The notes under the pieces: generated by a model
The model's database searches: none
What the model was told of the DNA's origin: nothing
The model's input: the letters and a program-made list of their open reading frames with translations, nothing else
Part shown: piece after piece, positions 46,645 through 55,016 of the stretch
Numbering within the stretch: the first letter of the stretch is position 1
How the letters are laid out: each line of letters begins with the position of its first letter
Assembly: GCA_942492115.1 (NCBI GenBank)
Contig: CALODL010000027.1
Coordinates: forward strand, 248,001-312,000
DNA length: 64,000 nucleotides
Direction: 5' to 3'
Source: CALODL01 sp942492115
Lineage (GTDB): Bacteria > Planctomycetota > Phycisphaerae > UBA1845 > CAIVHJ01
Position numbers and translations under genes: made by a program

Positions 46645-46840
46645 ATATCCAGAGTGCCTGGTCCGGTGAGCGCCGACCGTGATTACGGCGGGCTCGACTC
46701 TTGTGATCTCGATCCGTGCGCCCTCCGCGGTGGCGAAGAGCACCGTTCTGTGCGTCGGATCCTGCGGGGCATGCAGCAGATCGATCATGACGGTGTCTCT
46801 TGCATCCTCGCCGATGAGACTTTGATGTCAGTGCCCTGGA
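46645..46840 (-). pseudogene. Remnant of a cohesin-like domain gene
   Basis: Minus-strand translation reads DTVMIDLLHAPQDPTHRTV then LFATAEGARIEITRVEPAVI, which matches the end of the intact protein at 46903 (DTLMVDLLHDPADPTQRTV, LFGTPAGSTLEIVNTVPAVI). In-frame stops upstream and loss of the rest show it is a decayed duplicate lying just downstream of the intact copy. Confidence 0.65.
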
Positions 46841-46902
46841 TGGAGCAAGCAGGAGCCAGCTCGTGAGGCCGGCCCCCGCCGCATCCGTTCAGGATTGCAA
46901 CT

Positions 46903-48474
46903 CTAAGATTCTCGGCCCGGGACACCTGGATCGTCAGCGCCCGTGTTCCGCGGCGTGGCGTCTGCCCGTGTGGTCGAAATCACGGCCGGCACCGTGTTCA
47001 CGATCTCGAGCGTGCTACCAGCCGGGGTGCCGAACAGCACCGTACGCTGAGTCGGGTCCGCTGGGTCGTGCAGTAAGTCGACCATCAACGTGTCGTCGTT
47101 TTTCGTGCTACGGATTGCGAACACCAAAGTGGCCAGGTAGACGTTGCCCTTCATGCTGACACCTTCGGCGTCGATACCCGCGAGCATCTGGCGGTTTTCG
47201 AGGTTGTACGCATCCCAGTACCCGATTCGAGCGAATGCATGGTCACGGCGGTCGGTCACGAACATATCGATTAACTCGAGTTCCGGGCTCGCGGCGGCAT
47301 GCAGCTGATAGCCGCGAAGGTCACGGGCGCCGCCTGTGATGTAAACGTCGACTTCCACAGTATCACCAACTGCTGCCCGGTTGACCGATGGGATGAGTAG
47401 GAGGGCCACCTCATCTACGATGGCAGGCTCGGCCGAAGTCAGCGGCGCGGGCGTACCATTGCACGAGCAGCTCGTGTTCCCGCTGAACGCGTTGAGCGCT
47501 GCGAAGGCGTCATTGCCGTCGCACACACCGTCGGGACTGCACGGCGCGCCCAGGCCGGCTGCGTCGACATTGTACGCCGCCGGGGCCTCGGCTTCGCACG
47601 GATAGCCGAACCCACCCCGCGGCGTCTGATTGCTGAAACAGTTCAGCGCGTGGAAGCGATCGTTGCCGTCGGCCGTGCCGTCGACCTGGCAGTCACCGTG
47701 TGGTCCGCCCATGTCGGCGTAGCTGATGTCGGTCTCGATACACTCGCCGGCTTCGCAGGCCCAGAACACGCAGCCGTCGTCGCGAATGCCGTCGTCGTCG
47801 CCGTCGGCACAGTCACCATGCGTGACACAGGGTACGACGTCACAACCATCTGGTGTGCCGTTGTTGTCTTCGTCGACCATATCGTCGAAGCCTGGACAGA
47901 CGTCATCCGAGTCACACACGTTGTCCGCATCGCTGTCACCGCTGGCATCGTTACCCGTACAGGCGTCACAGCCATCGGGCACGCCGTCGCCGTCGGCATC
48001 GATGTTGTCATCGAAACCAGCACAGATGTCAGCCGATTCACAGACGCCGTCGCCGTCCGTATCGTCGGGGTTGCTTGACGGGCAGGGGTCACAGTCATCC
48101 GGAACCCCGTCCAGGTCAGCGTCGAGCGTGTCGTCGAACCCGGGACATTGATCGACATCGCCGCACACGCCATCGCCGTCGGCATCGTTATCCGTGTCGT
48201 GCGGGCAGGCGTCGACGCTGTCACACAGCCCGTCCAGGTCGGCATCGCCACAAACAGTTCCGGCCCAGAAACCACCGTTGAGCTCGAACCCGCCTCCGGT
48301 CAGCAGGCCAGCGTCGGCCTGTCCAATCGTGCCCTCGAGTTCGAAGCCGTTGCCGCCACTGTAGCCGCCGCCACCGTCGATCGTCGACGACGTGATCGCA
48401 AGCTGGGCGTGTGCGGAAGCGCTCAGGCCTGCAGTCGCAATCGCGACAATGGTGAATCGTTGGAGCATTGTCAT
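46903..48474 (-). CDS. Secreted protein with thrombospondin-3 repeats, dockerin-like pair and cohesin-like domain
   Basis: A 523-residue protein from the ATG at 48474 (GGAAGG upstream), with a signal peptide ending at SASAHAQ. A DGGGGYSGG...FELEGTIGQADAG...FELNGGFW module comes first. Then about five thrombospondin type 3 Ca-binding repeats follow (DADGDGVCGDVDQCPGFDD, DTDGDGVCESADICAGFDD). A Cys linker (CVTHGDCADGDDDGIRDDG), the pair DGTADGNDRFHALNCF / DGVCDGNDAFAALNAF, and the cohesin-like domain VDVYITGGARDLRGYQLHAA complete it. It is a paralogue of the protein at 37040 with the Ca-repeat stalk inserted. It sits 52 bases after the gene at 48527-50179, the same cassette order as at 35349-38212. 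Confidence 0.77.
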   Translation of the reverse strand: MTMLQRFTIVAIATAGLSASAHAQLAITSSTIDGGGGYSGGNGFELEGTIGQADAGLLTGGGFELNGGFWAGTVCGDADLDGLCDSVDACPHDTDNDADGDGVCGDVDQCPGFDDTLDADLDGVPDDCDPCPSSNPDDTDGDGVCESADICAGFDDNIDADGDGVPDGCDACTGNDASGDSDADNVCDSDDVCPGFDDMVDEDNNGTPDGCDVVPCVTHGDCADGDDDGIRDDGCVFWACEAGECIETDISYADMGGPHGDCQVDGTADGNDRFHALNCFSNQTPRGGFGYPCEAEAPAAYNVDAAGLGAPCSPDGVCDGNDAFAALNAFSGNTSCSCNGTPAPLTSAEPAIVDEVALLLIPSVNRAAVGDTVEVDVYITGGARDLRGYQLHAAASPELELIDMFVTDRRDHAFARIGYWDAYNLENRQMLAGIDAEGVSMKGNVYLATLVFAIRSTKNDDTLMVDLLHDPADPTQRTVLFGTPAGSTLEIVNTVPAVISTTRADATPRNTGADDPGVPGRES

Positions 48475-48526
48475 GGTTCCTTCCTTACGTGACCTTCGTA
48501 ATCCATGGATACGGATCGAGTCCTGG

Positions 48527-50179
48527 TCATTTCACCAGCGCAAAACGCGTCACGAGATCAGCGTTACGGTTTGTCACCCACAGGTTGGCGCCGTCGAATG
48601 CCAGGCCGATCGGGTGTGTGACTGCTGATCGGGTCTCGACTATGGTCCCGTTTGACGCCAGCACCTTTAGGACACTGTTACTGTTGCTACTCGCGACCCA
48701 GATGTGTGTGCCGTCAAAGGCGATGCCCTCGGGGCCGTCGCCGACTGCAATTGTGTCCAGGACCGCGCCGTCGGACGCGCGGAGCTTTGTTACTGTATCG
48801 CTTTCATAATTGGTCACCCATACATTCGAACCGTCGAAAGCCACGAATAACGGATCGATTCCAACGTTGAACGTACCGAGATTGGCGCCATCTGAGGCCT
48901 GGATCTTCGAGACGCTGTTCCCGCCAAAGTTCGCGGTCCAGATGCTGTGGCCGTCAAAGGCGATCCCTGTAGGAGCAGGACCGACGTCAAAGGTGCCCTG
49001 GTCGGCGCCGTCCGACGCCCTCAGTTTGGTGACACTCGCGCCAAACAGGTTCGATACCCAGACGTGCGCGCCGTCAAATGCGACGCCGAATGGGAATTGT
49101 CCCACCGGGTAAGATCCGAAGATCGCGCCATCGGACACCCGGACTTTGACCACGACGTCATTATTGCGGTCGGTTGCCCACATGTGGGCTCCATCGAAGG
49201 CAAGCCCGGCGACCTCCCCACCGACGTCGAAGGTCCCCTGCGGCGCGCCGTCGGACGCGCGTATCTTTGTCAGCGTGCCATCATTGGCGCCGCCCACCCA
49301 GACGTTCGTTCCATCGAACGCAACGGCCTGCGGGCCATCTCCAGTGGGAAAGCTCTGGGTGAGCAAGTCCCAGCGCAGCAGAGCGATGTTCGTGAGGTCC
49401 ACGGTCGCCCCCGCACCGAGGCCGGTCAGCCCGGAGCCGTCGCCTGCAAAGGCGCCCGCCGTCACTGTGCTGCTGACCTCGAGTGCTGTCGCCGTCACCG
49501 TGCCGCTGACCTCGAGCGCTGTGGCGGGCGCATCTGTTCCGATGCCGACGTTGCCGGCCTTTTCGATTACCAGCAGGTTCGTATTGTCCGCGTTTCGCAC
49601 ACGAAATTGATTCTGGGCGCGATGGTGTTGGATTATGAACGCATCGTCATCGAGGTCGTCCCGAAGCAGAATCGTTGGAGCGGATGCCTGGCTGGAGATC
49701 ATCAAGCCACTGGTGCCTTTGACGTGCATGTCCGCGTCCGGCGTTTCCGTGCCGAGACCCACGGCGCCGCTGTCATCTACGAACAGGCCGCGTGTCTGCA
49801 GCGCGTAGGGTGTCGCAGTCAATGCCTGACGCGGGGCGAGCGTCGTGAATGGGCCGCCGGTCGGACTCGCGACTGCGATCTCGAGCCACCTGGATTCGCC
49901 ATTGAAGGCTTGCGTGCCGAAGTCGATCTCAACGGTGAACAGGCCGTCGGCGACCGTCACGTTGTCGACGGCCAGCGTGGTACCGACCTGCGCGCCCACT
50001 ACGGGGTTGTCCCACAGCGAGAACTCGAAGTCGGCCGAGTCGTTGACCGGCACGCCCTGCAGATTGAGTTGTGCCTGATAGGTCCAGGCACTGCCGAGCG
50101 GCGTCTGGGCGTTCGTAGAAATCGCCATTGAACCGAGGGCAATCAATGCGAACGACCGGATGAGGAGACTCGTAGTCAT
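48527..50179 (-). CDS. Secreted protein with shared N-terminal beta domain and NHL/YVTN-like propeller
   Basis: A 550-residue protein from the ATG at 50179 (AAGGGA upstream; the frame extends further without support). Signal peptide ends at MAISTNAQ. The ~115-residue N-terminal domain (AWTYQAQLNLQGVPVNDSAD ... QALTATPYAL) is the one found in the protein at 35349. A few VGIGT-type repeats follow (GNVGIGTDAPATALEVSGT). The last ~280 residues are six or seven propeller blades of the pattern GIAFDGTHIWVA....VTKLRASDGA.LGTFDVG. A surface or extracellular binding role is likely. It is the first gene of the second copy of the cassette. Confidence 0.8.
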   Translation of the reverse strand: MTTSLLIRSFALIALGSMAISTNAQTPLGSAWTYQAQLNLQGVPVNDSADFEFSLWDNPVVGAQVGTTLAVDNVTVADGLFTVEIDFGTQAFNGESRWLEIAVASPTGGPFTTLAPRQALTATPYALQTRGLFVDDSGAVGLGTETPDADMHVKGTSGLMISSQASAPTILLRDDLDDDAFIIQHHRAQNQFRVRNADNTNLLVIEKAGNVGIGTDAPATALEVSGTVTATALEVSSTVTAGAFAGDGSGLTGLGAGATVDLTNIALLRWDLLTQSFPTGDGPQAVAFDGTNVWVGGANDGTLTKIRASDGAPQGTFDVGGEVAGLAFDGAHMWATDRNNDVVVKVRVSDGAIFGSYPVGQFPFGVAFDGAHVWVSNLFGASVTKLRASDGADQGTFDVGPAPTGIAFDGHSIWTANFGGNSVSKIQASDGANLGTFNVGIDPLFVAFDGSNVWVTNYESDTVTKLRASDGAVLDTIAVGDGPEGIAFDGTHIWVASSNSNSVLKVLASNGTIVETRSAVTHPIGLAFDGANLWVTNRNADLVTRFALVK

Positions 50180-50459
50180 GTGTTCCCTTTCATTTGTGTG
50201 AAGCCTGACCGCCTCATTCCGATGGCAGTCATCTTTCAAACACACGTGGCCGCGAAAAGCCGTAACGGAAACCGGGAAATCTCTGGCCGGCCCGCAAGCT
50301 GAAGTGGGCAAGCGGGTTGCGTTCCAGGCTGCGCGCGGTGAGAGGCCTCGTCCGAACGGATATCATAGAGTCATGGAATCCCGTCACCCCGCGCGCACAC
50401 GTGGCAACCAGAACGTTGTCCTGTAACAGATACTCAGTCTTCAACGAAAGGTAATCAAA

Positions 50460-51617
50460 ATGGCTAAGGCCAGGGAACGACGCGTCGCACTCATCACGGA
50501 TACTCTCTTCCCCAGGTCAAGGCACCGCTTGCACCCATCCACTAGGCTCTGTCTGAAAACTCCGCTAGCTGCGATCGGCTGCGGAGTCCGCTGGCTGCGT
50601 TCTCGGGCCAGATTGGTCCTCAGCGTATCTACGGATACGCCTGCGGCCAATTTGACCCTGCGGCATTGCCCGCGAACTCCTCGCTCGATCTCGCTCAACC
50701 GGAGTTTTCAGGCAGCGCCTAGCCTGATCTTCAGCATCATCGGCATGTTGTGTATGCCAGCTTGTTCGGCCGGCGGGAAACGGTCGATCGATTTCTCGAA
50801 CTATGACACACCGCTCTACGAGCAGATCAAAGACAGGATTACTGAGAGGGTCGCCACTCGCTTTGATGGAAAACCCAGTGAAGACGATCGGTATTTCATC
50901 ATACCGTTTGCTTACGAAGACAAAGGAAACTCACCGGAGCTCTCACATTCGTTCATGACGGTGATTCGGGTGTATGGCGATAGTCAGCAACCGAAGGCGA
51001 ACGAGGGCGAGGGGCTCGAGGGGTATTTTGTGAGGAGCTACGAATACGAGGCGTTTACCATCAGCTGGCTGCCCGCTGATTTTGTGGAGAACCCCAACCT
51101 GTGTGTGTTCAAGGGCATTGGCGCGGCCATTGATCCCAACCGCAACGACTGCCCGGTTCCCGAAGGCAAGAACTTCGATCTGCCGACGACGCTCCAGTTT
51201 GCCGTGCAGGCGAAGGTGGCCGTGTGCATGTGGGGACCCTATGAAATCACGAAGGGAGCGTTCGATACCGCCGTTGGCCGTCTGCGGCTGCTGGATTCCG
51301 GAAAGATCCGATACCGTGCCGACGATCGGCCTTACCGCAAGCATCGGTTGGCGATCAATTGCTTCCACGCCATGGCCGGCTTGGACGAGCTGTACCCGGA
51401 CGGCGGTATTTTCGGTACGGGATTCAAGATCTGGGGGATCAACGGCACGAAACGGGTCCTGAAGGAATACGAGGCAAGATCCGACGAAGAGACACTATTG
51501 CTCGAGCCGGTCGATGAAGACAATGATCGCATCGGGTTCGTCTACGCGCCCACTTCGAGCACAAGCGGTGTTTACAATCCGTTCACAAATCGGGCGGCAT
51601 CAGCCTACCGGCAATAG
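50460..51617 (+). CDS. Putative lipoprotein whose signal peptide is split by a palindromic insertion
   Basis: As it stands this is a 385-codon frame starting MAKARERRVALITDTLF. Codons 29-87 or so are encoded by the 173-bp element at 50546-50718. Removing the element plus one 4-base target copy (177 bases, exactly 59 codons) joins HPST directly to SLIFSIIGMLCMPACSAGG, which gives a normal lipoprotein signal with a candidate lipid-accepting Cys. The mature part (SIDFSNYDTPLYEQIKDRIT ... DRYFIIPFAYEDKGNSPELSHSF ... VNPFTN-type end) has no family I recognise; it is mixed alpha/beta with FYV-rich strands. The protein may be mislocalised, or translation may restart at a Met inside SIIGMLCM. Confidence 0.65.
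   Translation: MAKARERRVALITDTLFPRSRHRLHPSTRLCLKTPLAAIGCGVRWLRSRARLVLSVSTDTPAANLTLRHCPRTPRSISLNRSFQAAPSLIFSIIGMLCMPACSAGGKRSIDFSNYDTPLYEQIKDRITERVATRFDGKPSEDDRYFIIPFAYEDKGNSPELSHSFMTVIRVYGDSQQPKANEGEGLEGYFVRSYEYEAFTISWLPADFVENPNLCVFKGIGAAIDPNRNDCPVPEGKNFDLPTTLQFAVQAKVAVCMWGPYEITKGAFDTAVGRLRLLDSGKIRYRADDRPYRKHRLAINCFHAMAGLDELYPDGGIFGTGFKIWGINGTKRVLKEYEARSDEETLLLEPVDEDNDRIGFVYAPTSSTSGVYNPFTNRAASAYRQ
50546..50718. mobile_element. MITE-like full-length palindromic element flanked by CTAG
   Basis: About 173 bp with terminal inverted repeats GCTCTGTCTGAAAACTCCG and CGGAGTTTTCAGGCAGCGC (2 mismatches in 19). It is flanked on both sides by CTAG (50542-50545 and 50719-50722), a target duplication of the kind made by IS5-group elements. 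The two halves pair along most of their length, with the apex GCGTATC-TACG-GATACGC at 50623-50640, the exact centre. There is no coding capacity of its own, so it must have been moved by a transposase encoded elsewhere. It lies in frame inside the lipoprotein gene. Confidence 0.75.
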
Positions 51618-51778
51618 GCTTCGCGCCGGGCATGTCACAATCCAGCCACACCACCGCGCAACTGAGGGCCCGCGCCAGCAACGCCGACCGGCACCACAGT
51701 GGTTTCATTCACGCTCAGGTGCGCGTTAGGAGAGGAATACTCCGGCCACGTTTAATATTGACGTGATGAGTAAGTCAA

Positions 51779-51810
51779 AGAGAGCCTGGCCATGTTGTGC
51801 CAGGCTCTCT
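51779..51810. terminator. Bidirectional terminator hairpin
   Basis: Perfect 12-bp stem AGAGAGCCTGGC / GCCAGGCTCTCT with an 8-base loop, between the convergent genes ending at 51617 and 51861. Followed by TTCATT on plus and TTTGACTT on minus. Confidence 0.75.
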
Positions 51811-51860
51811 TCATTGCCATCGGCGTCGTGTCGTGATCACCGCTGATCACGCACTTGCGG

Positions 51861-52406
51861 TCAGAAGCAGCCTGGCTGCAACAGGCGCCGCCGGTGTGGC
51901 CCGCGCGGACCGGACGTACGCGCCGTGGAGCGCGTCTTCACGATGCCACGGGGGTCAGTCTTGCCATATGCCGAGGATGCGGCCTTGGGCGAGCCATGCC
52001 ACACGCCGCTGAAGCCGCTGACACCGGCGGACCGCTGGTGAGCGCCCAGGCTTAGCGCGCCGCCACTGCTCACCGCGATCTGGCCGTCGCGGCCGAGCGA
52101 GAAATTGAAATTGCGCGCTACGGCGACGCCGCCCCGCAGGGACAGGGCATGGCTGGCCGACAGGGACAAACCGTTGTGATCCACGCCCACGGCCAGACCG
52201 CGCGCGAGGGAGATCTTGCCGGTCTTCGATTTCGTGCGGGCGAAGCCGATCTGGCCTTCGTAGCGCGCCGAGGCCTCGGCGTTCCCGCGACCGTAGCTCG
52301 TGCCGGCGTTAGCCGAGGTGTCCGCTTCCGCTGCGAGTACCGCGGAGGCCATCGCGCCGAGCGCCACAGCCGCCAGCGCTGAGATAATGAGGCGTTGCTG
52401 ATTCAT
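51861..52406 (-). CDS. Small secreted protein, unknown, partner of the SNS-repeat protein
   Basis: A 181-residue protein from the ATG at 52406, with CGGAG 7 bases upstream. The signal peptide ends in ALGAMASAVLAAEA. The mature part is rich in Ser, Ala and Gly with alternating small/aliphatic residues (GLAVGVDHNGLSLSASHALS, RGGVAVARNFNFSLGRDGQI), a composition like that of its neighbour and of beta-solenoid surface proteins. The C-terminal ~35 residues turn basic (RTSGPRGPHRRRLLQPGCF). No known family. It lies 126 bases downstream of the gene at 52532-53251 on the same strand. Confidence 0.65.
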   Translation of the reverse strand: MNQQRLIISALAAVALGAMASAVLAAEADTSANAGTSYGRGNAEASARYEGQIGFARTKSKTGKISLARGLAVGVDHNGLSLSASHALSLRGGVAVARNFNFSLGRDGQIAVSSGGALSLGAHQRSAGVSGFSGVWHGSPKAASSAYGKTDPRGIVKTRSTARTSGPRGPHRRRLLQPGCF

Positions 52407-52476
52407 GATAATCTCCGTTTCAACAAGAAGCTTATGGTCGAAGTTCATTTTGCACTGCCCCCAAAACGGCCCGGCG

Positions 52477-52511
52477 GGGCAGGGGGACCCATTGTTCAGG
52501 GAGCCCTGCCC
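52477..52511. terminator. Possible terminator hairpin after SNS-repeat gene
   Basis: GGGCAGGG / CCCTGCCC arms with a 19-base loop in the gap between the two small secreted genes; on the minus strand it is followed after a few bases by TTTT. Confidence 0.4.
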
Positions 52512-52531
52512 GCACCGAGCCAGCGCCCGCT

Positions 52532-53251
52532 TTACCGTCTGACACGAATCGCAGACGACCGGGAATGGCTGCGCCCAAACCGACTGGCCCGGCTCTCCGC
52601 ATAGACGCTTGCACGCCCGAAGCGACGCGGTCCCACGATGCTGACGCCCACACCGTCGGAGACAGCCCGACCGTAGAATTGTGCTCCACTGACCGCCTCA
52701 ACGTCACTCACTGCGGTGCCGCCGTAAGCGTCGGCCAGCGAGTCACTGACGCTGACCGCCCGGCCCCCAAGAAAGCCGTTGCTGAGCGACCGGCTGTTGC
52801 TCACGGCCCGGCCGTGGTCACTGAGCGCGGTGGAGTACGATTCACTATCGGCCTGGCCCCAGAAACTTTCCCGGGCTACGGCATCACTGTTGCTGATGGC
52901 CACGCCCCCGATGGTTGCGGCGACGCTCTCGCTCAGGGCCCTGGAGCGGCCGAAGAAATGGCCACGCGCGGTCGCGTGACTGTTGCTGATGGCCAAACCG
53001 TGGTCCGCCGTGGCCACCGAGACGCTGTCGGCACGGCCCCACAATCCGCCGTGAGCGCGGCTGTTTGAGATGGCATGGCCGCCGCGCGAGGCGCCGGCGA
53101 TCGCCACGGCGTTGGAGTTGCCGGTTGCGGTCGCGTTGGCCTCGGCGGTTCCTCCGTTCGACGAAATGGCCACACTGCGGGCTTCACCGGCGTAGGCGAT
53201 CGAGCCGCCCATCAGGGCCAGGAGGAGGGCGGTTTGCGAGGTGCGTTTCAT
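52532..53251 (-). CDS. Secreted protein with about 31-residue SNS repeats
   Basis: A 239-residue protein from the ATG at 53251 (AAGGAG 7 bases upstream). Signal peptide: TALLLALMGGSIAYAGEA. The mature chain is five imperfect repeats of about 27-31 residues with consensus G-x-A-(I/V)-S-N-S-x-(A/S)-x5-8-F/W-x-G-(R/Q)-A-x-S-x-S. For example, GLAISNSHATARGHFFGRSR is followed by GVAISNSDAVARESFWGQAD and GRAVSNSRSLSNGFLGGRAV. The pattern suggests a beta-solenoid, exported and probably surface-attached. I do not recognise the family. The C-terminal ~25 residues are Arg/Ser-rich. It precedes another small Ser/Gly-rich secreted protein and diverges from an ECF sigma operon, which may regulate it. Confidence 0.7.
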   Translation of the reverse strand: MKRTSQTALLLALMGGSIAYAGEARSVAISSNGGTAEANATATGNSNAVAIAGASRGGHAISNSRAHGGLWGRADSVSVATADHGLAISNSHATARGHFFGRSRALSESVAATIGGVAISNSDAVARESFWGQADSESYSTALSDHGRAVSNSRSLSNGFLGGRAVSVSDSLADAYGGTAVSDVEAVSGAQFYGRAVSDGVGVSIVGPRRFGRASVYAESRASRFGRSHSRSSAIRVRR

Positions 53252-53434
53252 GTCAAAGCTCCTTATGCTTGTTGGCGCGACTGGCGAGCCACGCTGTCTC
53301 GTGTGCGGACCCCACTGGTCCTGACACCCCATGGACGGAGCCACACCGGCGATTATTCACTCGAGAAAAAGAAAAACACGCGGTGGCCGAGAGTGTGTTG
53401 CGAGTCCGGAAAATCTCCTAATAATCTGAATAGG

Positions 53435-54040
53435 ATGGTTGACCCAGGCGTCATGCAGACGGAGTTGGATGTTGTGCGGCGCGCCCAGGCCGGAGATCGC
53501 GACGCTTTGCGCGAATTGTTCGAAACGCACCGCGACCTGGCGTTTCGGGTGGCGCTCCGCATTGTCGGTCGCGAGCAGGACGCCCTCGACGTGGTTCAGG
53601 ACGGCTTCATCAGAGCATTTGACAGTCTGGCCAGCCTGCAGGAAGGCGGCAGTTTCAAGGCATGGTTTTTGCGGATCGTTCAGAACCGGGCGCTCGATCA
53701 TCTGCGTAGCCGAAACGTGCGTAAGGCGGTGTCACTGGATGATCAGGACAGCGGGCCATCTGACGTCACCGATCGTGCAGCATCCGAGCCGGTGCAGTCG
53801 ATGCGCGGCCGTGAGACCCAGGCCCGCATCCACCAGGCAATGGCGGATCTTCCGGCCGACCAGTGTACGGTGCTGGCGCTGTACATTCAGGGCGACCTGA
53901 CTTACGGCGAGATCTCAGGGATCGTCGGTGTTCCGATCGGCACGGTCATGAGCCGTATTCACCACGCTCGGCGGCGGTTGCGCGGTGCGCTCGCGGACCT
54001 GCTGCCCAGCACGGTGGCGCCGAAGGGTGGTGAACAATGA
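53435..54040 (+). CDS. ECF RNA polymerase sigma factor (RpoE-like) with anti-sigma partner
   Basis: A 201-residue classical ECF sigma factor. Region 2 runs from DRDALRELFETHRDLAFRVA through DALDVVQDGFIRAFDSLASL to FKAWFLRIVQNRALDHLR. Region 4 has LPADQCTVLALYIQGDLTYGEISGIVGVPIGTVMSRIHHARRRL. I use the ATG at 53435 (MVDPGVMQ); 53453 is an alternative. A TTGCGA at 53398 and AATAAT at 53420 form a possible promoter just upstream. The stop overlaps the next start (ATGA). Unlike the four kinase-paired sigmas, this one is paired with a zinc-finger type anti-sigma factor. Confidence 0.9.
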   Translation: MVDPGVMQTELDVVRRAQAGDRDALRELFETHRDLAFRVALRIVGREQDALDVVQDGFIRAFDSLASLQEGGSFKAWFLRIVQNRALDHLRSRNVRKAVSLDDQDSGPSDVTDRAASEPVQSMRGRETQARIHQAMADLPADQCTVLALYIQGDLTYGEISGIVGVPIGTVMSRIHHARRRLRGALADLLPSTVAPKGGEQ

Positions 54041-54522
54041 GCGGCGATGACTGCAAACAACATGACAGTACACTCGAAGCTCTGGCTGCGGGGCACTTCG
54101 ACGACCTGACGCCGCAACAGGCGGAAGCGGTGGCGACCCATCTCGATGCCTGCCCGGTCTGCTCGGCGCGATTGTCTGATATCGTGGCCGCACCGGCTGC
54201 CCCGCTCGAGCGGGATACTGCGGAGTTAGCGGATTCGGACTGGGCGCCCGTGTGGTCGAAGATCGAGGCTGCGGCAACAGGAGAGCGGCGTGCGCCGGAA
54301 GCCAGGCGTTCGTTGCGCACGCTGATCGGCCTGGCTTCAGCTGCGGCAGTGGTTGTTGCCGCAACGTTGTGGCAACTGAGCCCCATGACGCCCCAACAGA
54401 CCTGGGAGTTGACCATGGCAACTGGCGATGACGTCAACATTGAATTCATCGATGCGTACGGCGCAAACCTGTATACGGTCGAGACCGAGGGCACGTCGAT
54501 CATCTGGGTGACAGAAGAATAG
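54037..54522 (+). CDS. Membrane anti-sigma factor with ZAS-like motif
   Basis: A 161-residue protein translationally coupled to the sigma gene. The N-terminal ~50 residues contain THLDACPVCSARLSD, the HxxxCxxC zinc-associated anti-sigma motif. A single membrane helix lies around TLIGLASAAAVVVAATLW. The ~50-residue extracytoplasmic end (MTPQQTWELTMATGDDVNIEF...) may be the sensor. It should bind and inhibit the sigma factor until a signal releases it. Confidence 0.88.
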   Translation: MSGDDCKQHDSTLEALAAGHFDDLTPQQAEAVATHLDACPVCSARLSDIVAAPAAPLERDTAELADSDWAPVWSKIEAAATGERRAPEARRSLRTLIGLASAAAVVVAATLWQLSPMTPQQTWELTMATGDDVNIEFIDAYGANLYTVETEGTSIIWVTEE

Positions 54523-54533
54523 GAGGCTGACCG

Positions 54534-55016
54534 ATGACTCTTCGTATTTCGCTCATGGGTAGCGCCATTCCCGCTGCGTTTGCCATCGTATTGGGCCTTA
54601 GTCTGTGCGATCCTGCCTGCGCCTCCGGCGCTGACGGCGTTGACGTCCAGATATGGACCATCCGGGCCACGCATGACAACGCGGAGATCTCACCCGAGCT
54701 CAAGCCGCTGGCCAAAGTCCTCAAGAAGACGTTCAAGTTTACGGGCTACAAGCTCATCAAGTCCGAAACCCGCACTGTGGCACCCGACAAACCTGCGACC
54801 TGGACCCTGCCTGCATCCTTGCGCGCGACCATCAAGTTGATGGAGAAGACCCCCGAGAAGATCAAGCTCAACGTCCACGTCGTCAAACGCGAGGGTGACA
54901 AGGACCAGAACAAACTGAGAACCACGTTCTCACTCAAGCCGGAGAAAGCACAGCTGTTCGGCGGGTGGAAGCTGGAGGGCGACGATCTACTGATCGTCGC
55001 CGTGAGTGCACGCTAG
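54534..55016 (+). CDS. Exported protein of sigma/anti-sigma operon
   Basis: A 160-residue protein starting 11 bases after the anti-sigma gene (GGAGG 7 bases before ATG). The signal peptide ends at CDPACASG. The mature part matches a pattern common behind planctomycete ECF operons: VQIWTIRATHDNAEISPELK, KPLAKVLKKTFKFTGYKLIK, LPASLRATIKLMEKTPEKIK, ending GGWKLEGDDLLIVAV. Its role is unknown; its position suggests it is a signal input or part of the regulon. Confidence 0.75.
   Translation: MTLRISLMGSAIPAAFAIVLGLSLCDPACASGADGVDVQIWTIRATHDNAEISPELKPLAKVLKKTFKFTGYKLIKSETRTVAPDKPATWTLPASLRATIKLMEKTPEKIKLNVHVVKREGDKDQNKLRTTFSLKPEKAQLFGGWKLEGDDLLIVAVSAR

Noticed and set aside
47760..48240. Short DNA repeats suggestive of a CRISPR or satellite array
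   Set aside because: The periodicity comes from thrombospondin type 3 coding repeats (D-x-D-G-D-G-V). Units vary in length and sequence as protein repeats do.
48947..50131. Plus-strand open frame of 394 codons
   Set aside because: Antisense to the NHL-like repeat gene; no recognisable domain, no ribosome site.
53075..53434. N-terminal extension of the ECF sigma factor to 53075
   Set aside because: The extra 120 residues are antisense to the SNS-repeat gene and Gly/Arg-rich; the conserved sigma domain begins after 53435.
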